The position numbers and the translations under genes were made by a program. This document shows positions 24,480 through 34,234 of a stretch of DNA of 64,000 nt, in pieces (positions within the stretch are counted from its first letter, which is position 1; every line of letters begins with the position of its first letter). Below the pieces are notes generated by a model. That model had not been told where the DNA came from. It saw nothing but the letters and a program-made list of their open reading frames with translations, and made no database searches. The stretch spans positions 33,348,001-33,412,000 of the forward strand of contig NC_089037.1 in assembly GCF_034140825.1 (NCBI RefSeq), written 5' to 3'. Source of the DNA: Oryza sativa Japonica Group (lineage: Eukaryota; Streptophyta; Magnoliopsida; Poales; Poaceae).

Positions 24480-25689
24480 GGCGTTCCTCCTCTTTGGCTT
24501 TCTTGGCCTCCTGCAAATGAGGAGACGCGTGATGAAACCATCAAATCCATCGAAGAAATTATAGCTTGGCAGCAATGGAGTTAGGTTGGATCATGGTGAC
24601 CTGCATTCTCATTTCAGTATGATAATCTGATAGCTCCAGGAATTGAGAAATGGCATGTCGAAGGTGTGCATTGCCACCTAAACTGCATCCGCATCGTTGA
24701 GTATTTGGTAATCTAGTATGATATGCAAATAGATTTCACTGCACATAGGCTTGAATCAACAACCTTGATGGATCCGCATCTGTTCAGCATTGCAGCCTTG
24801 GAGCGGATTTTGAACACAGCCTGACTGCCTGAGATAAATTCAGAACAGCAACACAACATACTGATCCAAAGTTTTGTACGTTCCATTGTCTCTATTCTTT
24901 ATTCTTATACCCTGTTCTTTTCTCCAACTAAAGTTGGATTAAATTTTGGATACTCATGGCACGCTTTTTAAACTACTAAACGGTGCGTTTCGTGTGAAAA
25001 CTCTCTGTATGAAAGTTGCTCTAAAATATCATATTAATCTATTTTTCAAGTTTAGAATAATTAAAACTCAATTAATCACATATTATTACAACCTCGTTTT
25101 GCGTGAAACACTTAATCTCCATCTTCATTTTCATCTTCAGGACATTCAAACACCATCATTAATGTTCCTCTTCCTTTTCTCATTTGCCCTTGTTCATGCA
25201 ACTTTGTAACTTATCATTTCTATCAATGAAATGGCTACAAGGTAGAGCTGTCTCTACATTCTTATGTCAAAAAAAAAAAGATCCAGAGTTCAGAATTCAA
25301 TGCTATCATATTATTCAGCAGTCAATGTCCATGAAGCCCCTGATATCAGTAGTATCATGATGGTGATCTCACTATTTTCTAATTTCTGCAAACGAATTAT
25401 GGTGATCTCACTAATTCATTGTTTTGCTGAGCTCCACTAGTGAAAAGAAGGAAATTAATTGAGCCACTTGAATAACACTACATAACAGAAGAAATGCAGG
25501 GCAGAGCAGTTGAAATATTAATTCAGATTGCAGCAAATGAGCGCCCCATTCAGGAAAGCACACAGCTCTCAGATGACAACTGACAACCAATGTCTGCAAT
25601 ACGCAACTGAGCATGGTACAAATTCTTGATTCATTCCACTGATGAAAACCCAGCTAATCTATGATTTCAGTTCTTAAAACCCAGACAAT
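24480..25689. other. Spacer with one mid-size repeat
   Basis: Promoter of the secreted-protein gene at the left, reticulon 3' UTR at the right, and the repeat at 24926-25158 between. No other gene is supported. Confidence 0.4.
24926..25158 (+). repeat. Dispersed MITE-like repeat, copy 1
   Basis: About 230 bp sharing its full length with the segment at 33405-33631 in opposite orientation. Shared blocks include AACGGTGCGTTTCGTG and TTAATCACA. The fortuitous open frames in both copies look alike, which is how the relationship shows up. Confidence 0.75.
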
Positions 25690-26949
25690 CTACTCGCTCT
25701 TCTTGAACTTCATGTTCCCCTTCGGTATCTTGCTCAAGACACCTTGATCAAGTTTCTGATACTGGTCACGCAGGAGGCCAAGAATATTGTATAGGAAATC
25801 ATCAACTTGATCTTCATACTTCTCGTAGAGCACGGGCAGCGTGTGAGCGCTAACAAATCCTGTTCCAGTTAATCAAATGTGAAATATCAGTGACATCTGT
25901 CACTAATACAGTGGACTGCGTACATTCAGAAAATAGTGACAACATGAAATTTCTAAATTTCAGAGGGAGAGAAAGATCTTGTCATGGAAGAAAGTTTGAA
26001 GTAGCAGTCTCTTACCAATGTAAATGACAGTTAAGAAATTGCACCAGCCCCCAATAACAGCCGCAGCCCACAGTCCAACGATTGCCTGAAAGGAACCATA
26101 GTTTGACACAGGCATAAAGGTCAGTGATAAACAAACAGAACAATTTTGTTTGCATATTCAGGGTTTGATTCTTTAGTCTTTACCAGTTTAATCTATTCAT
26201 GATGTTTATGGAGTACATAAGAACCTAAAGAAGGTCCACATACCAGTACAAAGTGCTTCAGGTTTCTTTCACAAGACACATCCTGAAGAAAACTCAAGAA
26301 CTTATTTACTTGGGTACCAACTGCAACTGCAATGTTCACAAACAGCTCTTCTGGCAGCTCAACACGGGGTACTTTAGAAGGAGATCTAAAAAGTGGCAAA
26401 AGACATTTTTTATGACAACATGAAGAATTATTAGGGGACACACTATTCAGATGCTTTGTAAATTCCATACCCGCTTAGAGCACTTGAGAAATTGGACCAC
26501 ACGAACTGGACAACCATTCCAAGGACAAGGGCAAATGAAACAATTGTTAGGAAGTGGTAGTCGAGCCACTCAAAGAATACCCAAATTGCTGTTGCAAGAG
26601 CCAGGACACTGGAGGATATCTTCTTGTTCCTCCATAGCAACACATCAGCAGCTACAAGCACAGACAGAGCATCACACATGGCTACACATCAGCAGCTACA
26701 AGCACAGACAGAGCATCACACATGGCTACACAAAGGAAACATTATAAAAATATAAGAAGATTACATACGCTTTCCACCACCCAGAACTCGATGAATGGTC
26801 TTCTGACGACCAAACAGCTTCTCCTTCATTTTGTCAGAGGCAGCGCCTACGTCAAATTTCCCAGATTTCTGCTTAGGAAGGTTCTCAGCAATGGTATCCA
26901 TGATGCTGCTCATAATTTTTTCTGTTGCACTCTCCGAATGTTCCAACAT
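25690..26949 (-). CDS. Reticulon-like protein (RTNLB family), 247 aa
   Basis: Shapes tubular ER. Coding exons: 26949-26769, 26651-26471, 26385-26244, 26085-26016, 25859-25690, open throughout. The reticulon homology domain starts at RVLGGGKPADVLLWRNKK and has two long hairpin hydrophobic segments, one around ISSSVLALATAIWVFFEWLDY...VSFALVLGMVVQFVW and one around HFVLAIVGLWAAAVIG...FLTVIYIG. The C-terminus KFKKSE is a lysine-rich ER-retrieval-like tail. The ATG at 26949 lies just after a 3' splice site (TCTGCAG near 26966), so the 5' leader is spliced; a leader exon sits near 28121-28240 with a GTATGA donor. The acceptor of coding exon 2 lies in a 44-bp tandem duplication; see findings. Confidence 0.96.
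26641..26728 (-). repeat. 44-bp perfect tandem duplication across a reticulon 3' splice site
   Basis: Units 26641-26684 and 26685-26728 are identical and each carries the same TTGTAG acceptor followed by the first exon bases CTGCTGATGTG. The inner copy (AG at 26653-26652) gives the family-consistent protein. Confidence 0.95.
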
Positions 26950-26965
26950 CTTGTCGTACCTCACT

Positions 26966-28120
26966 GCAGAGCACAAAGATAAGTTAGGCAATATGATACT
27001 AAATCATATCATGAACATAAATACGAGAAGAAAGACCAGTGAAATTCCAACTTTCCAAGACATGTGCAAGTCTAACTAAAATTAGGGCCAATGTGCTTGA
27101 TTGACTGAATTCATTGGGACTACACATTCAACATTTCAGGCTAAAGCATATACAAAGACTCAAATTTGTTATCACTTGTTAGGATACCCATTCCGACTAG
27201 TAGCTTTAGTCCCCAGAATTCTCAAGTCTCAATAGTCTCGACTAGTAGCTTTAGTCCCCAGAATTCTCAAGTCTCAATAGTCACCAGCTCATGGAGCAAT
27301 CTTCTTTTTTTTCTCGACTAAAGCTTCTTATCAGAACAACTTAAGATAGTCAATTCAGATTTCAATCATGCAATTTGACAAGCATTTCTTTAGAAAAACA
27401 TTTTTTTTGAAACATGTCACGCAAAGAAAGGAAGACATTGGATCGTTTTTCATCTAAATCATTTATAGCCATATACTCTTTACAAAGTAAAGTGCTAGCT
27501 GAATCTGTTTGCTACAGTACAGCGAAATTGGGGGAATCGAATCGAGTACCAAAACAAGCGTACCGTAAAACAAAAACAAAAGTACCGAAATCAACCCATA
27601 AAAATCACAGATTATTAACCAAAACTATCTCCTTGAATGAAATCTGCCCAGACCAAGACCCAGGCTGACCGATCAAACATCAACCAAAAAAACCTTCGAT
27701 TTCTGGCCTAAGAAAACATCATATACCTTAAAGAAGCATAATCAGAAATCAGAAATGATCTGGTACGGTTCCTCACCTAATAGCAAAACCGTCACAGAAT
27801 CACAGCATTCATGATAAGACAACCACCTCTAAAATCCCAACCAAAAAAAAACAGACACACGAGCAATCAAATCAACCGCTCTGCAATCAACCCCCAATCA
27901 CACAATCTAAAAAACCAAACCACGCCCTTTCCCCCAATCTTCCGAACCTATATTAAAAAAACAAATCTACCTTTTCGTTCAGTGGAGTCCCCAAGATTCT
28001 CCCTTCCAACAAAAGGCTAGCCAAAAAAGAAAAGAAAAAGATTCCACCTCCACATCGCCACACATAGCGACCATCAGAGCTCGAAACAACCAAGAACAAG
28101 GTCTCAAACAGATCATACCC
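26966..28120 (-). other. Reticulon 5' UTR intron
   Basis: About 1.15 kb between an acceptor just upstream of the start codon and a donor at about 28120 (CCTGG|GTATGATC on the minus strand). It holds a 45-bp tandem duplication at 27194-27238 / 27239-27283. Long leader introns often raise expression in plants; here that is only an inference. Confidence 0.7.
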
Positions 28121-28249
28121 AGGGGAGACACAGCAGCAGATGAACGAAGAGACGGAGAAGCCCTCGGCTCTCGAGCTTCTTGGAGACGAACGAGGCGAAG
28201 AGCAAGAGCAGGTATTCAAAGTAGGAGTAGTAGTAGTAGTAGATGGGGA

Positions 28250-29767
28250 AGTGTTCTTCAAGGGGACTAGTAGCAATTTTATTCCAGTGGTGTGGGTGCG
28301 CGGCGTGTGATCTGATTTGCAGCCTGTGCAGTGCTGCACTGCGGGTCCCACGAGCAGGTTATCTGCTACGTGTACGCGTGACCGCTACGGGTTGTTTCAC
28401 TTACAGGTGGGCCATAGCGGGGGATATTCATGGTGGGGCCCACGTGCAAGAGAATGTCACGATCTCGAGTAGGAAAGGAAAAGAAAAGTGGTTGCATGGA
28501 GCACGAGGGAAGTGTGGTCCATTCCGAGGATATTTTTCGAATTTATTATTGGGCTTGTTTGTGTTGAGCAAATCGCCATGTTGCCTGTTGCTGATTCGAA
28601 AATAATTGCTGAATTGTTCGCTGGGGCCAAAATATATATGAGTTTAAGCAAAATTTACACTCCACGTGGGTGCCATTGTTCAAAAAAAAATTGAAGAAAA
28701 AAGAGTTGAATGATTGAGTCGGCAACTGCCTAGATATATAGAGCACGTGGGCAACTAAAAGTAACCACAACCTGCTTTGTAAGTCGTTTTGATTTTCTTA
28801 AATCAATTAAGTTTATACAAAAGTATAGTATTCTCTTCATCTTAAAATATAAGAACATAAAATTAGATGGGATATTTTGATACTTTTCTAGTACTACATA
28901 TCTAAATAGACTATGTGTAGATTAATTTGTGCTTTTCCTTAAACACGTTCACGTCATTGTATTGTACTATGATCTGAAAAATGTGTTTTTGTGGTTTGCT
29001 AAAAATGCCTTTTGATATGATTATCTAAAGATATTTATCCTAATACTATGACGCACTAAAAATGGTACTATTGTGGACTAGGTTCTCTCAAACATATTCT
29101 TTTTTATGTGTGCTCTAGTCCAAAGTGCAAACTAGTGTAAGCACGTGTGGTGTTAAGTGAGCACTTAGGTTTAGCCCTTGTACATTATAAAATTATGCTC
29201 GAAATATATGCCCAATGTAAAATTTACTCTTATAAATTTGATAAACTTCACAATCCATGACAAAAACAATGGCCCTTGAGGCCTTACCTCCTTGCATCAT
29301 TAATTGGCGCACAATCAAAACACCATGGCTCTCTTTCTATGAAAGATTCTGGATTTTCAAACTCATGAACAGTGCATTTCATGTAAAAAAATCTATATAA
29401 AGGTATCTCCTCTGATCTTCATAGAACAAAATTTCAACTTTATAATAGTTGATTTAGTCATTTATATACCCTAGAATAGTGAGCTGTCACAAAACCAGAT
29501 AATCCACTCAATTAGACAATTAGAAGATAAAAAAAGCTAAAAAAATATGGGTGGCTAGTTTGGTAAACATAGAATGGCATTTTGCCAGACTCTTTTGGCA
29601 AGAGAAAGGTTTGGCAACTTCCGCTTGAACTGGCCGAAGTTGTAAGCAATTGAAGCCTCCCAACAAGATCATCCTATCAAAACTCCATTGGAAAGCCTGC
29701 AACTGTTTTTTTTATATTAAAAAAAAACTCCATTGGAAAGAGTCAGAAAAAGGCCTGGCTACAAAGC
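28250..29767. other. Intergenic spacer
   Basis: Left part is the reticulon promoter. The middle (28820-29500) is AT-rich with scattered transposon-like debris but no clear ends. No gene is seen. Confidence 0.4.
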
Positions 29768-30003
29768 ACCCAAAGGCTGGATCATTGGGCCGGGTCACTG
29801 GCTGCGGTTGGACGGACAGTGGGCCTCTGTTGCCGTGTGGGGTGGGCCGGACCGTGGGCCCATGCAGTCACTCCATACCCGGACGGACGACGCCTCCGCC
29901 GCCCGCCGCCTCGCCTGCGTCGATCGATCTCCATCGCCGCCGCGCTACCATCGTTTCCGGCGTCTGCTGCTTCCGCCGCATATCCTCGCTCGATCGCTGG
30001 CTG

Positions 30004-30570
30004 GTGAGTATCCATGCATCCCCTCTTTCTCGAATTTGCATTAGTCCTAGCTAGGGTTCACAAACTATGTGTGTCGCTTGACATATCTAGGGGTGGTACT
30101 CATCCTGACATATCACATATGCTCTTTGATTTGTGCTAGAATCGTGTGCCAGGCTAGCTTAGATTGTTTCAGATCTGTGTTGAAATTGAGAACAATGCTA
30201 CATGTTAAATTGAGGGATAAGTTTTTTTTTTCTGATGAAGTTGCGTGCTTGTACAAATTAGTCTTGATTTTCACCGCACCTGAATTTCATTTCTCAAACG
30301 GAAAAAAAAACTCTGTACAAACGACGGGCAAGGCTATAAATTATTCTCGATTGATTATACCCTCTCTAGTCATTGCTCGTTCCTTGCTGTTATTGATTAA
30401 TAGCTCAAAAATAATCCAGATTTTTCACCCTTCTCCACTGAATGTCTAGTTACTTCTCCTTTTCAGTGTCAGTCAGGCTACGGTACCAACGAATTAAGAG
30501 ATTTAATTTAAGTCGCTCATCTGTTCTGTTGACATGTGCAATGAATTATTCTCTTTCCTTGATTGGACAG
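30004..30570 (+). other. 5' UTR intron of the DUF1668-type gene
   Basis: Donor CTG|GTGAGT after a GC-rich leader exon and acceptor GGACAG|ACC, 33 bases before the ATG. Part of it (about 30195-30272, AAATTGAGGGATAAGTT) recurs at 48783-48852. Confidence 0.7.
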
Positions 30571-30602
30571 ACCTTCAGGTCAACGAAGTGTGAGTGTTGA
30601 AG

Positions 30603-31742
30603 ATGAGTTGTCAGAAGTTCAGCCGTCAGTCTCTGCACTTGGCGTTGAACGAGGGGCGCGGCTTGTACTCGCTAAGGCACATGGACGTATCAAAGCTCTT
30701 CTACCCATCAATGGCAGAAGCACTGGAAGCAGAGGCTAAAGCGAAGAAGAAGAAGAATGGCGCCAACAAAATCCGGAGCATCGGCCGTTTGCCAACACCG
30801 AGCATACACTACCAACCACATGTGTCGGCTACGTCTAATCCATACAATTTCACTAATGTGTTTGCTCTCTTTGGTGAGAACAAGAACAAGATCCTCTTCT
30901 CAGACATGGAAGGCCACTCCAGCACCTACAACACCGAGTTGCATTCCTTCATGATCATGCCTGATCTGAATTCACCCAAGGGACCCAATTGTTTGGCTGC
31001 TCATATCACCCGCACTGCTGCCCACGCAAGGTATGACTTTGATATCCGGCCTGATGTGGACTACGATTTCTTTGCCTATAATCCCCATGGTGAGCACACT
31101 GACAGCCTCTACTTGATGGACATGGACCAAGGCAAACCAAGCTCCTTTGAACTGCTTGCATACTATCCTGTGGGGGAATGGCAATGGTGCTCACTCCCAT
31201 TGCCGCCGTTCTTTGATGACCCGGAGCACAAGGCCTGCAGCAACATATCCTACGCAGTCATCGATGGTACCCGAATCTGCATATCATCTGCCACTGCGAC
31301 CTACTCTTTTGACACAGTGGCCCTCGAGTGGAGCAAGATTGGTGATTGGGTGTTTCCCTTCCACGCCAAAGCCGAGTACATTCCTGAGCTCAAACTATGG
31401 CTTGGCCTGTCAGCTAGCAGTCCCTCTGACCTGTGTGCTTTGGACCTCTCCACTGCTGCCATGGATTCTTGTGATGTGCTACCCATGGTGCATCATGTTG
31501 GGCTTGATGCTGACCTTCCTGAGGGTTGATCGCTGAAAAATCGTACCCTGGTGAACCTGGGCATGGGCCGGTTTTGCATTACCATGTTCTTCCATACTGC
31601 AGATGACGGTCCTCAGGTGATCGTCTTCACCGGTGTGGATGTCGTGCCCTGTGGTGACAATCAACAAGGGGGGCAGGCCCTCCACAGGATCAAGCACAAG
31701 TCCAAATGCCTTGTCACAGACAGGATCGAGCATGTGCTATGA
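30603..31742 (+). pseudogene. DUF1668-type plant protein, interrupted by one in-frame stop
   Basis: A member of a family greatly expanded in rice and of unknown function. The ATG at 30603 opens a frame of 308 codons that ends in TGA at 31527-31529. The same frame then stays open for 70 further codons to 31742, and those codons still read like the family's C-terminus (RTLVNLGMGRFCITMFF, then DDGPQVIVFTGVDVVP and HKSKCLVTD). So the protein is either truncated by about 18 percent, read through, or the stop is an assembly error or allele. Family landmarks upstream: GRGLYSLRHMDVSKLFYPS, FALFGENKNKILFSD, MPDLNSPKGP and ATYSFDTVALEWSK. The DUF number is from memory. Confidence 0.75.
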
Positions 31743-32118
31743 ATTGTGATCGTCGATGCTCTCATCTAGAGATGGCAATGGGGACCCATAACCCGAGACT
31801 CGACGGGTTTTTATTTTATTAGGAGCTAATTGTGTTCTAACTCTTATACCAAATGTTTTACCGTTCATCTTATTCAAAAACTTTTGTGAAATATGTAAAA
31901 CTATATATATACATATAAATATATTTAACAATGAATCAAATGATAGGAAAAGAATTAATAATTACTTAAATTTTTTGAATAAGACGAACGGTTAAACATA
32001 TTTAAAAAAGTCAACGGCTTCAAATATTTAGAAACGGGGGGAGTATTAATAGCACTGTTGCTAGAGAAAATAGTGATGGTTTATAACTCTAATATGGCCA
32101 ATTATAGTACAAAACTTA

Positions 32119-32277
32119 GGCTGTGTTTAGTTTCTGAAATTGGGGAGAAGTTTGGAGAAAGTTATTAGTTTTGAAAAAAAAGTTAGGAGTTTATGTGTGT
32201 AGGAAAGTTTTGGATGTGATGTGATGTGATGAAAAGTTGAGAGTTGAGGGGAAATTTAGTGTGAACTAAACACACCC
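32119..32277. repeat. MITE, GGC(C/T)GTGTTTAGTT family (copy 2)
   Basis: Inverted ends GGCTGTGTTTAG / CTAAACACACCC flanked by TTA on both sides, a 3-bp duplication of the PIF/Tourist type. Confidence 0.8.
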
Positions 32278-32285
32278 TTAGCCCG

Positions 32286-32340
32286 AATGATCAAGCACAA
32301 GTCCAAACGTTTCATCACTCACATCAAGTTCGTACTCTGA
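32286..32340 (+). pseudogene. Tail fragment of a second DUF1668-type gene
   Basis: ATGATCAAGCACAAGTCCAA followed by codons for about fifteen residues and a stop matches the last exon end of the gene at 30603-31742 (there GATCAAGCACAAGTCCAAAT). It begins directly after the MITE at 32119-32277, so the rest of this copy has been lost or displaced. Confidence 0.7.
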
Positions 32341-32449
32341 GGTCATCGATTGATCCTCATTTATCCATGTTTAACCTACTGGGAGAAGTAGGTTCAGAGC
32401 CAGTAGGAGGACAAATACTGCACGCAGTGATTTTGCTTTAATGTGCCAT

Positions 32450-32958
32450 CTACTCACTCCGTCCCAAAAAAGACAAACACTGGATTTCCGTGTTCAACAT
32501 TTAACCGTCCGTCTTATATGAAATTTTTTTATAATTAGTATTTTCATTGTTGTTAGATGATAAAACATGATTAATACTTTACTAGTAATATGCCCGTGCT
32601 AACGCTACGATGCTATTATTGTTATTTTATAAAAATATTAGAACTTCATGTTAGGGCAAATAATTTTCGCACAATCCTCTCAGATTCAATGTCGTATATG
32701 AATTTAAAGTAGGCAGATAACAATAATATGATTTGCTTGAAAATAATAATCCATAACCATCGATTACTTCAATATACAATATACGTGAGCAATATATGTG
32801 GACACTATATGTCCACATAAAAAAGACAAAAAATGGTAGAGAATTATTCCATTAATTTGCATACAAACATGATTAATACTTTATATGTGACTTGTCTTTT
32901 TAATTTTTTTCATAATTTTTTCAAATAAGACGGACGGTCAAACGTCCTTGTTTCTCTG
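32450..32958. repeat. MITE carrying a nested 282-bp insertion
   Basis: The outer element has inverted ends around CATTTAACCGTCCGTCTTAT and AATAAGACGGACGGTCAAACG. Its interior is interrupted at 32583-32864 by a piece starting CTAGTAATATGCCCGTGC. The piece is flanked by a 19-bp direct repeat (AAACATGATTAATACTTTA) at 32564-32582 and 32865-32883. Confidence 0.75.
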
Positions 32959-33404
32959 CCGATAAAACTTAATATATGTGCCATCTATATTTATGTTACT
33001 GTTGTACTAGTTTTTATTTTTTTTGGTCGTAAGAACTATGTATATCTTAGCCCTTGTTTCTCTGCCAATAAAACTAAAGCTATAGATCAAGTGTGGCGTC
33101 TGCTCAGAGATTGGCTGTGAATGGCATTCCCGCTTCCAGAAGAAGGGCCTATGGAGTTTGGGGATTGGTGGCTGAAATCTATTAGCCGATTTCGGACGTG
33201 CTACAGGGGGCTTTTGATTCCCTTTGTCTCATGGTGTATTGGTTCATTTGGAAAGAACGCAACACAAGGATTTTTGAGCATACATCTTGCACAACAGCTT
33301 AGCTCTACCGGGATATTAGAGAGGAAATCCTAATTTGGAGAGAAGCAGAGATCTTTAAACGAGTAGATTATCAGTGCTCAGTTTTGTGAGAGTTCTTAGG
33401 TGGT

Positions 33405-33631
33405 GTTTGAATCTTCTAAAGATAAAGATGAAGATGAAGATTAAGTGTTTCATGTAAAACGAGATGGTAATAATGTGTGATTAATTGAGTTTTAATTATT
33501 ACGAACTTGAAAAATGAATCAATCTTATACTTTAGAACAACTTTCATATAGAAAGTTTTAGCATGAAACGCACCATTTATCGGTTTGAAAAACGTGACAT
33601 GAGTATCCAAAATTTAATCCAACTTTTGTTA
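33405..33631 (-). repeat. Dispersed MITE-like repeat, copy 2
   Basis: Reverse-orientation relative of 24926-25158 along its whole length, starting GGTGGTGTTTGAATC. Confidence 0.75.
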
Positions 33632-33936
33632 GAGGCGTCACCCGAAGGTGATCGCTCCTGTCGTTTCTTCAACAATCAACACAGCTTCTACGGATTATAG
33701 GTGCGGTTGCAGCACTGCATGCGAGCACAACTTGACAGCGATCGATTAATGAAGCTGAAGTTACCACGAAATCTGAGGCTGCATATCTTTAGACTAATGA
33801 AGCTGAAGTTACCGATTACTAATGTTTGAGGGAGTTCCTTCTTGCTTCGTTAGTGGAATTTGGCCCGGCACAAAGTGATAAAATTAAACGCAAATGAAGA
33901 TTGGCCCGGCGCAAAGTGACAAAATGAAACAGGAAT

Positions 33937-34009
33937 TGGAGATGCGGGGTATCGATCCCCGTACCTCTCGCATGCTAAGCGAGCGCTCTACCATCTGAGC
34001 TACATCCCC
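33937..34009 (-). tRNA. tRNA-Ala(AGC)
   Basis: 73 nt, minus strand. The cloverleaf is complete: acceptor GGGGATG / CATCTCC, anticodon stem CTCGC / GCGAG with loop TTAGCAT (anticodon AGC) and a TPsiC arm with GATCGATAC. The acceptor has G3 opposite U70, the identity pair that alanyl-tRNA synthetase needs. No intron; CCA not encoded, as usual in eukaryotes. Confidence 0.96.
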
Positions 34010-34039
34010 GTGATGAGCATTAGTTTTTTTTATCTTGAT

Positions 34040-34126
34040 TGATACTGTGTTCATAACTGATGGACTGTAAATCGCCAAAATGCATATGCAACACTGCAGC
34101 TAGCAGTACATCGATATGCAAGTGTT
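34040..34126 (+). promoter_or_regulatory. Left half of a relict promoter of the repeat-protein array
   Basis: Reads TTGATACTGTG..AACTGATGGACTGTAAATCGCC..AAAATGCATATGCAAC, the same order of blocks found upstream of the genes at 46836 and 49209. The right half resumes at 44946 beyond the LINE. See findings. Confidence 0.65.
34111..34126 (+). repeat. LINE target-site duplication, left copy
   Basis: TCGATATGCAAGTG(TT), directly followed by the poly-T that marks the LINE 3' end on this strand. The matching copy is at 44932-44947. Confidence 0.93.
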
Positions 34127-34234
34127 TTTTTTTAAAGGAACCAGCACAAGAATGTGCTTATTCATTAAATATAGCAGGAGAAAAATACAACCCCTAGAGG
34201 CAAAGAAAAAGCAAAAAACAAGGAAAGCTGTACA

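Larger units (their letters stand above)
31743..33936. other. Repeat-filled spacer
   Basis: Holds a DUF1668 tail fragment, the MITEs and the nested insertion listed separately, and no intact gene. A short AT-rich element with an AATAAGACGAACGG block lies at about 31820-32046. Confidence 0.5.

Noticed and set aside
24946-25209. An 87-codon plus-strand frame with a related minus-strand frame at 33416-33610
   Set aside because: Both are translations of one dispersed MITE-like repeat in opposite orientation, with no coding signature.
27194-27283. A CRISPR-like or other spaced repeat array
   Set aside because: Only two adjacent units without spacers; none of the repeats in the window has the repeat-spacer pattern.
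31551-31742. A separate small gene of 63 codons
   Set aside because: It is the in-frame tail of the DUF1668-type gene beyond its TGA.
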